From NCBI RefSeq assembly GCF_022844465.1, contig NZ_JALHLP010000017.1, forward strand, positions 1,123 to 65,122: a stretch of DNA of 64,000 nt. Reading direction: 5' to 3'. Shown piece by piece: positions 38,413 to 47,481 of the stretch (positions are counted from its first letter, which is position 1; the number at the start of each line of letters is the position of its first letter). The stretch is from Bradyrhizobium sp. (GTDB lineage Bacteria > Pseudomonadota > Alphaproteobacteria > Rhizobiales > Xanthobacteraceae). Under the pieces are notes generated by a model. It searched no databases, was not told where the DNA came from, and saw only the letters and a program-made list of their open reading frames with translations. Position numbers and translations under genes: made by a program.

Positions 38413-39246
38413 CTATTTCGCGGATTTATGAGGCTTATCAACGAAGACATGCTCTGATGTCGGAAATTGCCCGGAGCGCACCTCAGCTGCGTACGTGGCG
38501 ATCGCCTGGTCGGCATCACGCCCCAGTTCCACGTAGCGCTTAACGAACTTCGGGCGGAACTTCGTGAAAATACCAAGCATGTCGTCCGTGACCAAAATCT
38601 GACCGTCGCACGCACCAGATGCGCCAATCCCAATAGTCGGAATGGGGATTTTTCCTGTAATCAGGCGAGCCAATGATTCAGCAACCTTTTCAAGAACGAC
38701 AGCAAACGCACCGACCTCCGAGTTAGCGACCGCATCTCGCATGATCCTCTCGCCATCGCGGCCTCGACCTTGCACTTTGTAACCACCGAATGCATTCACG
38801 CTCTGCGGAGTAAGGCCAATATGAGCCATCACCGGAATGCCACGTGCCGTTAGGAAACGAACCGTTTCCGCCATGTTTTCAGCGCCCTCAAGCTTAACAG
38901 CCGCACACCCGGTTTCAGCCATCACTCGCGCGGCATTCCGGAATGCTTGTTCTCTGCTTTCCTCATATGCTCCAAAGGGCAAATCAACGACCATGAGAGC
39001 TCGATTAATTCCGCGGCGGACCGCCTGCCCATGCAAGATCATCATGTCGAGAGTAACACCGAGCGTCGATGGAAGGCCGTGAAGAGCCATTCCCACGCTA
39101 TCGCCCACCAGCACGACGTCACAATGTCGATCAACTAACGCAGCGATTGGTGTGGTATAGGCCGTTAAGCAGACGATCGGCAGACTGCCCTTTCTTGCCA
39201 AGATGTCCGGCGGCATCAGCGCTTTTTTTGGAAACTCTGAACTCAC
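38413..39246 (-). CDS. panB: Ketopantoate hydroxymethyltransferase PanB
   Basis: The enzyme transferring a hydroxymethyl group to 2-oxoisovalerate in pantothenate synthesis. Motifs are CLTAYTTPIAALVD, VLVGDSVGMALHG, VKLEGAENMAE, VMAHIGLTPQSVNAFGGYKVQG and GIGASGACDGQILVTDDMLG. The GTG start at 39246 has a strong GGAGGAGAG site. Length is 277 residues. A 179-base gap separates it from bioA, so it may have its own promoter. Confidence 0.94.
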   Translation of the reverse strand: MSSEFPKKALMPPDILARKGSLPIVCLTAYTTPIAALVDRHCDVVLVGDSVGMALHGLPSTLGVTLDMMILHGQAVRRGINRALMVVDLPFGAYEESREQAFRNAARVMAETGCAAVKLEGAENMAETVRFLTARGIPVMAHIGLTPQSVNAFGGYKVQGRGRDGERIMRDAVANSEVGAFAVVLEKVAESLARLITGKIPIPTIGIGASGACDGQILVTDDMLGIFTKFRPKFVKRYVELGRDADQAIATYAAEVRSGQFPTSEHVFVDKPHKSAK

Positions 39247-39425
39247 GTTCTCTCCTCCATGTCCTCGGTTTCATATTCGTTTATGAGACAATTGCGCGAA
39301 CTTGAACTCATTGAAGCAGTACCCTCACTATGAAACAGGTTGTTCTGCGTTCATCGGCGACGACTGAGCTCGCCGCAGACAGGTGGCAGCTGCGTTGCGA
39401 CAAATTAAACTCCCCTAATTCTCTC

Positions 39426-40691
39426 TCAAGCCAGCGCGTCGGCTGCATCACTGATGGCGGCGTATATTTCCTCGAGGTCTGCCGCCGTGACGCAATAAGG
39501 CGGCATGACATAGATCGTGTTGCCGAGAGGACGCAGCAAAAGATTTCGACTGTTAAAGAAGGCTTGAAGCTTCGGACCGATGCCGGCGAGGTACCCTCCA
39601 TCGCGCACTTCCAGATCAAGTGCCGTAATGGTGCCGGTCCGCCGGAGGTTTTTGAAACGCGCGTCGGCGCGGAATGGTTCAATTCCCTGTTCCTGCATCG
39701 CGACGACGGAAGCTATGCGCTCGTAAGATTCCCGATTTTGCCAAAGATCGAGATTCGCCTTTGCGGCGGCGCACGCCACCGGGTTGGCAGTATATGAACT
39801 CGAGTGAAAGAACGTGCGCGTACGATCCTTCGAATAGTGCGCGTCGAAAATGTCGGCGCCACAGAGTGTCACCGCGAGCGGTAGCGATCCGCCCGTGAGA
39901 CCCTTGGAATAGCAGGCGATATCCGGCGACACATCCGCCTGCTCGCAAGCGAACAATGTCCCCGTGCGGCCCCAGCCGGTCATGACCTCGTCGGCAATGA
40001 ACAGGACGTCCGATGCCTCGCAGATCCGCTTCATTTCTTTCAATACCCAGGCGGGATACATCAGCATGCCGCCCGCCCCCAGGATCAGCGGCTCCACAAT
40101 AAAGGCTGCTGGATTTTCACTCCGGCACGCAGCTTCGAGCGCATCGAGCGTCGCCTGTTCATGACCGCTCGCCGGGAATGGGACTGAAGTGACATCGAAC
40201 AGCAGCGGCCCGTACGCCGCGTTGAACACACCCCGCGCGCCGACCGACATCGCCCCCACGGTGTCGCCGTGATAGGAGTGCTGCATCACGACAATGCGGG
40301 TTCGCGGCTGGCCAATGTTGTGCCAGTAGCCGAGCGCCATTTTCAGCGCAACTTCCACGCTGGTCGAGCCGCTGTCGGAGAAGAAGACATAGTCGAGATC
40401 ACGGGGCGCAAGCTTCAAAAGCAGCGCAGCAACCTCTTCGGCCGGTTCGTGAGTGTGGCCGGCAAAGATAATCTGGTTGAGCTTTTCTGCCTGTTTCTGA
40501 ATGGCGCTGACAATGGATGGATGGCAATGGCCGTGGGTCACGACCCACCACGATGAGATCGCATCGATGATACGGCGGCCATCCGCGGTCTGCAGATATG
40601 CGCCTTCCCCGCGCACAATGCTTGTCATCTCGTCCTGAAGCGCATGTTGCGTGAACGGATGCCAGATCGGCGACTTCTGCTTGGCTATCAT
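39426..40691 (-). CDS. bioA: DAPA aminotransferase BioA
   Basis: Adenosylmethionine-8-amino-7-oxononanoate aminotransferase. It has WHPFTQHA near the start, DAISSWWVVTHGHCHP, FFSDSGSTSVEVALKMAL, ADEVMTGWGRTGTLFA and the PLP-lysine segment CYSKGLTGGSLPLAVTL. It has 421 residues. ATGA overlap with bioD. Confidence 0.95.
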   Translation of the reverse strand: MIAKQKSPIWHPFTQHALQDEMTSIVRGEGAYLQTADGRRIIDAISSWWVVTHGHCHPSIVSAIQKQAEKLNQIIFAGHTHEPAEEVAALLLKLAPRDLDYVFFSDSGSTSVEVALKMALGYWHNIGQPRTRIVVMQHSYHGDTVGAMSVGARGVFNAAYGPLLFDVTSVPFPASGHEQATLDALEAACRSENPAAFIVEPLILGAGGMLMYPAWVLKEMKRICEASDVLFIADEVMTGWGRTGTLFACEQADVSPDIACYSKGLTGGSLPLAVTLCGADIFDAHYSKDRTRTFFHSSSYTANPVACAAAKANLDLWQNRESYERIASVVAMQEQGIEPFRADARFKNLRRTGTITALDLEVRDGGYLAGIGPKLQAFFNSRNLLLRPLGNTIYVMPPYCVTAADLEEIYAAISDAADALA

Positions 40692-41320
40692 GGGTTGAAG
40701 TCATCACGGTTGAATGAGGCTTTGAATGCGGCTTGCAGCGCGCTTGTCGTGAGCGGAGAAAGCCGGGGCAACCGGCCGAGTCCCCGTACCCGTCCGATCT
40801 CGCAAATAGCACTTTCACTGTTGGAATTTCGTTCGCCGATGAAGGCAATTCCGAGAATTTCGATCTTGCGGTTGCGCAGCGCTTCGACCGACAACAGCGA
40901 ATGATTGATGGTGCCTAGCGCCGTGCGCGCGCAAAGCACGACGGGAAGGCGCCATCGCGCAAAGATGTCGATATAGAGTGTACTACGACTGAGCGGCACC
41001 ATCAGCCCGCCCGCGCCCTCAATCACAAGCGGGCGCTCGCCGGTGTCCGGCACATCGAGCGCCTCCGCGTCGATGCGAACTCCGTCAATTGCCGCGGCAT
41101 GATCTGGCGAAGCGGGCGTTTCCAGGCGGTAACGCTCCGGCACAATGCGATCGTCCGAGAGACCGCCCAGCCGTGCGACGACCTTGGAATCGGTCTCTCC
41201 TTCGAGGCCGGCCTGTATCGGTTTCCAATAGTCCGCGCCGAGAAAATCGGCGAGCCCCGCCGAGAAGATCGTCTTCCCGATCCCGGTGTCCGTACCGGTG
41301 ACCACGATCCGCTGACTCAT
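40688..41320 (-). CDS. bioD: Dethiobiotin synthetase BioD
   Basis: ATP-dependent carboxylase closing the ureido ring. The P-loop GTDTGIGKTIFSAGLADFL and the segment VIEGAGGLMVPLSRS are typical. It has 210 residues and overlaps both bioF and bioA by four bases. Confidence 0.93.
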   Translation of the reverse strand: MSQRIVVTGTDTGIGKTIFSAGLADFLGADYWKPIQAGLEGETDSKVVARLGGLSDDRIVPERYRLETPASPDHAAAIDGVRIDAEALDVPDTGERPLVIEGAGGLMVPLSRSTLYIDIFARWRLPVVLCARTALGTINHSLLSVEALRNRKIEILGIAFIGERNSNSESAICEIGRVRGLGRLPRLSPLTTSALQAAFKASFNRDDFNP

Positions 41321-42471
41321 CGAGCGTCGCCTCTCGTTTCTTCGACTAGGGCGTCGAGCATGGCACGCACGTCATCCTCCGCGACGTTAAGTGTCAGGGA
41401 AATTCGCAACCGTGCCGTACCCGCGGGGACGGTCGGCGGCCGGATCCCACGGATATCGAAGCCGCGAGCCTGCAGCGAGGATGCCAGCGCCATCGCCCGC
41501 GCGTTGTCGCCAACGATGTACGGCACGATCTGCGAGTCGGAAGGGCTCCGGCCACCGCGCTTGCCGATCTCCCGATGCGCGAATGCGACCAGGTTGGCCA
41601 AACGCCGTTGCCGGTCAGGTTCCTGCTGCAGGATTGACAGTGCCTCCTGCACTGCGACGGCGGTCAAAGGTGACGGCGCGGTCGCGAAGATAAACGGACG
41701 GCAGCGATTGACCATGAAGTCGCGCAGCACGCGGGTCGCGGTGACGAGCGCGCCGGCGGCCCCCAGCGCCTTGCCGCAGGTATGAACGACTACCAGATTT
41801 TCGCGCCCCTCATAGGTGGCGGTCAGTCCTCGTCCCAGCTCACCGTAGACGCCTGTGGCATGAGCCTCATCCACCATCAGGAACGCATCGTACCGATCCG
41901 CCATCGCGACAAGCTCTTTGAGCGGCGCGAAATCACCATCCATGCTGTAGAGACTTTCGACCACGATCCAGACGCGGCCCGTTCCGCCTTTCGCTCGCCA
42001 GTCCCGAATCGTGTTTTCGACCGACCGAGGATCGTTGTGTTCGCTTTCGCGAAACTCGGCCCGGCCGGCCCGTGCGCCTTCATGAATACTCGCGTGTACG
42101 AGCGAATCGAGGACGAGCAGATCGCCGCGTTGCGGCAGCGTTGTCAGGACGGCAAAGTTTGCGACATATCCAGAGCCGAAAAAAAGGGCCGTCTCTGCTC
42201 CGAAGAACCTAGCGGCTTCTGCTTCAAGGCTTTCGTGCTCCTCGCAGTTTCCGCGAAGAAGCCGCGACCCGCCGGCTCCGATCGGTGTGCCGGCCTCGAG
42301 CGCAGCCGAGACAGCCTTTTTCATACGCGGCGCGCGCGCCAGCGCGAGATAATCGTTCGATGCGAAATCGATACCCGCTCGTGGCTTGAGGCCGCGCAGC
42401 CGGTCCTCGGCTTTCAGGGCATGGAGGCCCGTTACGTAGGTGGCAATCTTGTCCGCATGGACTGGGTTCAT
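41317..42471 (-). CDS. bioF: 8-amino-7-oxononanoate synthase BioF
   Basis: A PLP enzyme condensing pimeloyl thioester and alanine. It shows DFASNDYLALAR, GTPIGAGGSRLLRGNCEEHE, FFGSGYVANFAVL, DEAHATGVYGELGRGL and the PLP-lysine segment VVHTCGKALGAAGAL. It has 384 residues. The substrate-supplying genes bioC/bioH or bioZ are not seen in the window. Confidence 0.95.
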   Translation of the reverse strand: MNPVHADKIATYVTGLHALKAEDRLRGLKPRAGIDFASNDYLALARAPRMKKAVSAALEAGTPIGAGGSRLLRGNCEEHESLEAEAARFFGAETALFFGSGYVANFAVLTTLPQRGDLLVLDSLVHASIHEGARAGRAEFRESEHNDPRSVENTIRDWRAKGGTGRVWIVVESLYSMDGDFAPLKELVAMADRYDAFLMVDEAHATGVYGELGRGLTATYEGRENLVVVHTCGKALGAAGALVTATRVLRDFMVNRCRPFIFATAPSPLTAVAVQEALSILQQEPDRQRRLANLVAFAHREIGKRGGRSPSDSQIVPYIVGDNARAMALASSLQARGFDIRGIRPPTVPAGTARLRISLTLNVAEDDVRAMLDALVEETRGDAR

Positions 42472-42555
42472 TGTACAGCTCCAGACACGCGCTCAGTTGC
42501 GCAAAAGCATGACGGCCGCAAAATGCAAAAGTTCTCAGCGTCGGCCTCGTCGATT

Positions 42556-42909
42556 TCAACTTGGTAGGATGCGGTTTTCTTCGTCGACCAGCACGACGCG
42601 CGGCCTGAATGCTTTCGCTTCGACCTCCTCACATGAGGCATATGCAACGATAATCACCTTATCTCCAATCATCGCTAGGCTTGCAGCCGCACCATTGAGG
42701 CCTATCATGCCTGACCCTCCAGGCGCCTCTATCACGTAGGTGGCAAAGCGCGCGCCAGTGTCGATGTTGTAGATTTCGACGCGCTCATTGATCAGAAATC
42801 CCGCAGCGTCCAATAGCGTACGATCAATCGATATCGAGCCCTCATAATGCAGATCGGCTTGGGTCACCGAGGCGCGATGGATTGTGCCTTTCATCAAAGT
42901 AATTTGCAT
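42556..42909 (-). CDS. panD: Aspartate 1-decarboxylase PanD
   Basis: A pyruvoyl enzyme making beta-alanine for pantothenate. The self-cleavage site is visible in LHYEGSISID (Gly-Ser). Further motifs are NIDTGARFATYVIE, GLNGAAASLAMIGDKVII and the C-terminal PRVVLVDEENRI. It has 117 residues. It lies three bases after bioB and 84 bases before bioF, so it is embedded in the biotin operon. Confidence 0.95.
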   Translation of the reverse strand: MQITLMKGTIHRASVTQADLHYEGSISIDRTLLDAAGFLINERVEIYNIDTGARFATYVIEAPGGSGMIGLNGAAASLAMIGDKVIIVAYASCEEVEAKAFRPRVVLVDEENRILPS

Positions 42910-42912
42910 TTG

Positions 42913-43956
42913 TTACCTACACTGAAGTTTGTGCGCTGGCTGCGCGTTGACCTGTTTCACTTGGTTGAGACAGGATTTGATCCCGAGCCGATCCAGCAAA
43001 TCCGCATCGCGATCACGCTGCGGGTTCTTGGTGGTCAGGAGCACATCGCCGATGAAGATCGAGTTCGCTCCGGCCAGAAAGCACAGAGCCTGCAGTTCAT
43101 CAGTCATGTATTGCCGTCCGGCGGACAGCCTCACGACGCTCTGCGGCATCATGATGCGGGCGACCGCGATCAGCCGCACCAGCGCGATCGGATCGGGACG
43201 CTCCGCGGTGTCGACGACCGGCACGCCCTTGACCTCGTTCCACAGGTTGATCGGCACGCTCTCCGGATGGCCGGGGAGATTGGCGAGCAGCACGAGCATG
43301 CCGAGCCGGTCCTCGACGCGCTCACCCATGCCGACGATGCCGCCGCAGCAAACCTTGATGCCGGCGTCGCGCACACGCGCGAGCGTGTCGATACGGTCCT
43401 GCAAGGTGCGCGTCGTGATGATCTTGTCGTAGAACTCGGGCGATGTATCGACGTTGTGGTTGTAGAAATCGAGGCCGGCGTCATGCAGTCGTGAGGCCTG
43501 AGCAGTCGTCAGCATCCCGAGCGTCACGCAGGTTTCCATGCCGAGACCCTTGACCGCGCACACCATCTCGCAGACCCGGTCGAGGTCGCGGTCTTTCGGA
43601 TTGCGCCACGCTGCCGCCATGCAGAAGCGGCTGGCCCCGGCGTCCTTGGCGCGCTGCGCGGTCGCGACCACATCGGCCCGATCCATCAGGCGCGTCGCCT
43701 TCAGGCCGGTGTCATAATGCGCGCTCTGCGAACAGTAGCCGCAATCCTCCGGGCAGCCGCCGGTCTTGATGCTGAGCAGGCTCGCAGTCTCGACGTGGTT
43801 GGGGTCGAAATTGCTGCGATGCATGCTCTGGGCCTGAAACATCAGGCCGGCGAACGGTAAGCCATAGAGCGCCTCCGCCTGGGAGCGCGTCCAGTCGTGG
43901 CGGACAGGCTCTGCGTTGTGGCTGCCGTTCTGCCTCGCTCCCCCGGCATGAATCAT
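42913..43956 (-). CDS. bioB: Biotin synthase BioB
   Basis: A radical-SAM sulfur-inserting enzyme. The cluster motif GGCPEDCGYCSQSAHY (CxxxCxxC), FCMAAAWRNPKD, NHNVDTSPEFYDKI and GGIVGMGERVEDRLGML are characteristic. It has 347 residues and is the first gene of bioB-panD-bioF-bioD-bioA, with BioR boxes immediately upstream. Confidence 0.96.
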   Translation of the reverse strand: MIHAGGARQNGSHNAEPVRHDWTRSQAEALYGLPFAGLMFQAQSMHRSNFDPNHVETASLLSIKTGGCPEDCGYCSQSAHYDTGLKATRLMDRADVVATAQRAKDAGASRFCMAAAWRNPKDRDLDRVCEMVCAVKGLGMETCVTLGMLTTAQASRLHDAGLDFYNHNVDTSPEFYDKIITTRTLQDRIDTLARVRDAGIKVCCGGIVGMGERVEDRLGMLVLLANLPGHPESVPINLWNEVKGVPVVDTAERPDPIALVRLIAVARIMMPQSVVRLSAGRQYMTDELQALCFLAGANSIFIGDVLLTTKNPQRDRDADLLDRLGIKSCLNQVKQVNAQPAHKLQCR

Positions 43957-43978
43957 GAGACCTTGCCCTTTTGAATTT

Positions 43979-44080
43979 TTATAGATAATATCAAATATTA
44001 TCTATGATCACAGCCATAACCGATTCTAGCTTAGGCAGCACGCAAACGCATTCGATTTTATGATAGATAATCTATGATAA
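43979..44080. promoter_or_regulatory. BioR operator region between bioB and bioR
   Basis: At 43979-43988 TTATAGATAA matches the known BioR box (TTATmkATAA) exactly. Related copies occur at 43998-44007 (TTATCTATGA) and at 44061-44070 (TGATAGATAA), and ATCTATGATAA overlaps the bioR start codon at 44074. The layout indicates repression of bioB and autorepression of bioR. Confidence 0.8.
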
Positions 44081-44712
44081 CCGGCGATGAGAACACGACG
44101 ACGGCGGGCCGCATTGCGCAGATCATTGGCGAGCGCATTATCAGTGGCGCGCTGCAGCCCGATGCGGCGCTGCGGCAGGACCATATCGCGCGGGAATTCA
44201 GTTCAAGCCACGTCCCGGTGCGTGAGGCATTTCGGCAGCTAGAAGCTCAACATCTTGTCGTCGCTGTGCCGCGTCGCGGCGTGCGTGTTGCGCCGCTCGA
44301 TACCAATTCGGTGAAGGAGATCGCCGAGATGCGCGCAGCGCTGGAAGTGGTCGCGTTGCGGAATGCCGCACCGAAGCTGACGCCGTCCCATCTGTCACGG
44401 ATCGAGCTGGCCCTGATTGAAGCAGACAATGCCGAGACGATTCAGGAATTTGAGGCCGCCAACCGCGCCTTTCACCACGCGCTAGTGGCGCCCTGCGCCA
44501 TGCCGCGACTGCTCGCCAGCCTCGATGAATTGCAGCTTGCGAATTCTCGATTGGTGTTCGCCATGGCGCGCAGTACCGGCTGGCGGCCGCGGTCCAATCA
44601 GGATCACCGCTTAATTCTGCAAGCATTGCGAATGCGCAACGTTGACCAAGCCTGCAGCCTGCTCGCGCGTCACATTCAAACCATTGAGCGCCTCACCATT
44701 CCCGCGTCGTGA
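44074..44712 (+). CDS. bioR: BioR, GntR-family biotin regulator
   Basis: A 212-residue GntR/FadR-type repressor. The N-terminal winged helix includes AGRIAQIIGERIISGALQP and SSSHVPVREAFRQLEAQHLV; an FCD-type all-helical effector domain follows. Its place divergent from bioB, with BioR boxes between, identifies it as BioR, the alphaproteobacterial alternative to BirA regulation. A box overlaps its own start codon. Confidence 0.88.
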   Translation: MITGDENTTTAGRIAQIIGERIISGALQPDAALRQDHIAREFSSSHVPVREAFRQLEAQHLVVAVPRRGVRVAPLDTNSVKEIAEMRAALEVVALRNAAPKLTPSHLSRIELALIEADNAETIQEFEAANRAFHHALVAPCAMPRLLASLDELQLANSRLVFAMARSTGWRPRSNQDHRLILQALRMRNVDQACSLLARHIQTIERLTIPAS

Positions 44713-44837
44713 TGCGGGAAGGGCTGATCTGGCGAATTCCCCGTTGCAACCGTAGGGCCATCGCAAGAGTGTGCAAACCCCGGCGTCTTGCTGCCGGCAC
44801 GAAGGCGTCAGTGACGTTGGCGTTGCGTCAGACTTGA

Positions 44838-44856
44838 TCGCAAGATAGTCTTGCGA
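44838..44856. promoter_or_regulatory. Perfect palindrome before the Dabb gene
   Basis: TCGCAAGA and TCTTGCGA form 8-base arms around TAG, ending 30 bases before the Dabb start codon. It is a good operator candidate. Bases 44713-44837 show no gene. Confidence 0.4.
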
Positions 44857-44886
44857 CCTGGACCACACCCTACTCTACGGCTGGCC

Positions 44887-45180
44887 ATGATTCGTCATAT
44901 CGTCTTATTCACCGCTAAAGACAAGGCCGACATCGATCAAATGATCGACGGCCTATCGGTTCTCACCACGATCCCACATGCGCGCCGGCTCGAGGTCGCA
45001 CGCAACCGAAAAAACGACCAGCTTGGCAACGACATCGACGTCGTCGTTTATGGTGAGTTCGACAACGAGACGGAACTCGCAGCGTATAAGGCGCACGATC
45101 TATATCAAGAATCGATCAAGCGGGTGCGACCACTTCGGGAATTGCGGTTCGCAGCCGACTACAACGCTTCGGCTGAGTAG
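44887..45180 (+). CDS. Dabb (stress-responsive A/B barrel) protein
   Basis: A 97-residue Dabb-fold protein: MIRHIVLFTAKD at the start, DIDVVVYGEFDN in the middle and AYKAHDLYQE match the family. Dabb proteins are dimeric barrels with varied or unknown functions. ATG 44887 is preceded by a perfect palindrome. The next gene, pabB, starts 125 bases later. Confidence 0.75.
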   Translation: MIRHIVLFTAKDKADIDQMIDGLSVLTTIPHARRLEVARNRKNDQLGNDIDVVVYGEFDNETELAAYKAHDLYQESIKRVRPLRELRFAADYNASAE

Positions 45181-45305
45181 GAGGTAAATTCTGACGGTCG
45201 AAGTCAAGAGTGCACTGATCCCAGGGGGGAGCTGCGTTCGTTGGAAGGGCAAGCACAGGTCGAGGAATCTCCCTCAGCACAGCCTTCGTTGGTGACGTAA
45301 GCTCG

Positions 45306-46700
45306 ATGCGCGTTCGTGAGGTACATTGGATTGATCCTGTCACGGCGATGCGACGTCTCGCACATCGGCCGAACCTCACGTTTTTGGATAGCGCAGCCAA
45401 GCACGAGGCGCTCGGGCGGTATTCATACATGGCCTGCGACCCGTTCAGCACCTACACGGTTGCCAACGGACAGGCGAGTTGCGGCGGAGAACCGCTCGAA
45501 GGCGATCCATGGAGAGCTCTTCGCACTCTTCTCGCTGCGTATCCACAAGAGCATCGCCCCGATCTTCCCCCGTTTCAGGGGGGCGCGGCCGGGTTTTTTG
45601 CTTACGATCTGAACAGGACATTGGAGCGATTGCCGCCCCCAGCAATCGCCGGTCAGGGATTGCCCCAATCGATCCTGCATTTCTATGACGTGGTAATCAC
45701 CTACGACCATCGTGACAACAAATGCTGGATTGTTTCCACCGGATGGCCAGAGCAGAATCCCGCACGGCGAGGCGAGCGCGCACGCCGTCGAGCCGATGAG
45801 TTTGCAGCGCTACTCGTACGCCCAGAGTCCCCGCGGAATGGCTCTTGCAATACAGCGGGCGGCTGGCATTCGAATTTTACCAGCGAACGCTACATCGAAG
45901 CAGTGCAGCGCGTCATCGACTTGATTTTGGCAGGAGACATCTTCCAAGCGAACATCGCGCAGCGCTTCAGCGCGAAGCTAGCAAGCTGGTTTGATCCACT
46001 CGCTTTCTACTGTCGGCTGCGGTCGCTTAATCCGGCTCCCTTTGCAGCCTTGCTCCTCTATGGCAAGCTGACCATTGCATCCAGTTCGCCCGAGCGATTC
46101 CTGAAACTCGATGGGCGACAGGTTGAAACGCGACCAATCAAGGGCACGATCGCACGGTCCGTTGACCCGATGGAAGATCAGCGCCGCGCTGAATTCCTAT
46201 TTGCGTCCGAGAAGGACCGTGCCGAGAACATTATGATCGTCGACCTCCTCCGTAACGATCTGTCACGGGTTTGCGCTGCACATTCGGTCGAGGTCCCTGC
46301 GCTGTGTGACCTCGAATCCTATGCCTCAGTGCATCACCTCGTGTCGGTCATTACAGGGAAACTCGCAGGAGAACACGACGCCGTTACCCTGCTACGAGCT
46401 TGCTTTCCCGGCGGCTCCGTCACCGGGGCGCCGAAGGTACGATCGATGGAAATCATCGCCGAAATTGAACGCGTCGCGCGAGAGGCCTATTGCGGGGCGA
46501 TCGGATTCATCGGATTTAACGGGTGCATGGACACCAACGTTGCGATCCGAACCGTAACGATCGACGATGGCTTGGCTGTCTTTCATGCTGGCGGCGGGAT
46601 TACGGCGATGTCGGAGCCAGCGGCCGAATACGAGGAGACGCTCGCCAAGGCGCAGCGTATCTTTGACGCATTTCGTGCCGGGAATTACGGTACGTCATGA
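45306..46700 (+). CDS. pabB: Aminodeoxychorismate synthase component I (PabB)
   Basis: A chorismate-binding enzyme of 464 residues. The C-terminal domain has VDLILAGDIFQANIAQRF, VETRPIKGTIARS, NIMIVDLLRNDLSRVC, SYASVHHLVSVITG and FPGGSVTGAPKVRSMEII. The lysine in PIKGT is the feature separating PabB from TrpE (PIAGT), so I assign PabB. It supplies 4-amino-4-deoxychorismate for folate. It overlaps pabA by four bases. No pabC lyase was found here. Confidence 0.88.
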   Translation: MRVREVHWIDPVTAMRRLAHRPNLTFLDSAAKHEALGRYSYMACDPFSTYTVANGQASCGGEPLEGDPWRALRTLLAAYPQEHRPDLPPFQGGAAGFFAYDLNRTLERLPPPAIAGQGLPQSILHFYDVVITYDHRDNKCWIVSTGWPEQNPARRGERARRRADEFAALLVRPESPRNGSCNTAGGWHSNFTSERYIEAVQRVIDLILAGDIFQANIAQRFSAKLASWFDPLAFYCRLRSLNPAPFAALLLYGKLTIASSSPERFLKLDGRQVETRPIKGTIARSVDPMEDQRRAEFLFASEKDRAENIMIVDLLRNDLSRVCAAHSVEVPALCDLESYASVHHLVSVITGKLAGEHDAVTLLRACFPGGSVTGAPKVRSMEIIAEIERVAREAYCGAIGFIGFNGCMDTNVAIRTVTIDDGLAVFHAGGGITAMSEPAAEYEETLAKAQRIFDAFRAGNYGTS

Positions 46701-47302
46701 TTGCGATCATCGACAACTACGATTCCTTCGTCTTCAACATAGCCCGCTATTTTCGCGAGCTTGGAGAAGCGACGGAAGTGATACGAAACGACGCGATCAG
46801 CGTCGGCGATCTTGGTCGGCTCCGGCCGCGCGCAATAGTCATCTCGCCGGGCCCCTGCACTCCAACCGAGGCCGGGATTTCTATGGCCGTCGTCCGTGAG
46901 TTCTCTGGCCACATCCCGATTCTCGGTATCTGCCTTGGACACCAATGTATCGGGAGCGTCTTCGGTGGAAGCGTCGTGCGCGCACGTCGTCCTATGCACG
47001 GACGAGCCTCATATGTGACGCACGACGGTCAAGGGCTGTTTGAGGAACTCCAGACCCCACTTTGCGTAGGACGATACCATTCTCTCGTCGTCGAGTTCGA
47101 CGAGGTATCCCTTTCCTCTCTCATGGTGACGGCGCGTTCGGACGAAGGCGAGATCATGGCTCTAGCACATCGCTATCAACCAACCTATGGAGTGCAGTTT
47201 CATCCGGAATCAATACTTACCGAACAGGGGCATGTGCTGCTTTCCAACTTCCTGCGCCTCGCAGAGGCGTCATGCGTGCCAGGGTCGAAGACGATGTCGT
47301 AA
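46697..47302 (+). CDS. pabA: Aminodeoxychorismate synthase glutaminase (PabA/TrpG-type)
   Basis: A type I glutamine amidotransferase of 201 residues: IIDNYDSFVFNIARYF, SPGPCTPTEAGIS, ILGICLGHQCIG (nucleophile Cys) and VQFHPESILTEQG with the His-Glu pair. It would deliver ammonia to PabB. The family cannot be split cleanly from TrpG by sequence; context decides. It ends about 90 bases before the group II intron remnant. Confidence 0.88.
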   Translation: MIAIIDNYDSFVFNIARYFRELGEATEVIRNDAISVGDLGRLRPRAIVISPGPCTPTEAGISMAVVREFSGHIPILGICLGHQCIGSVFGGSVVRARRPMHGRASYVTHDGQGLFEELQTPLCVGRYHSLVVEFDEVSLSSLMVTARSDEGEIMALAHRYQPTYGVQFHPESILTEQGHVLLSNFLRLAEASCVPGSKTMS

Positions 47303-47436
47303 AACTATCAATTTGGTTGCGGTAGAGTCGAGATGTGGCGCGGTGGTTTTAGGTTCGAACATATCTGTTCCCGCCTCTTTCGTCTGGCGGTGCCTCACTG
47401 GTTCGACCACGGCTCCGTTTCCACATCCCGCTCATC

Positions 47437-47469
47437 GAACCGGACATGCAGATCTCCCGCATCCGGCTC
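47437..47469 (-). ncRNA. Group II intron domain V
   Basis: The minus strand reads GAGCCGGATGCGG, GAGATCTGCATG, TCCGGTTC, a 33-base hairpin with the catalytic-type base and loop of domain V. It lies just after the RT gene end, as expected. Confidence 0.75.
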
Positions 47470-47481
47470 TCGGACAAGATC

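Noticed and set aside
45306..46700. TrpE (anthranilate synthase) as identity of this gene
   Set aside because: The active-site motif is PIKGT with lysine, which marks PabB, rather than PIAGT.
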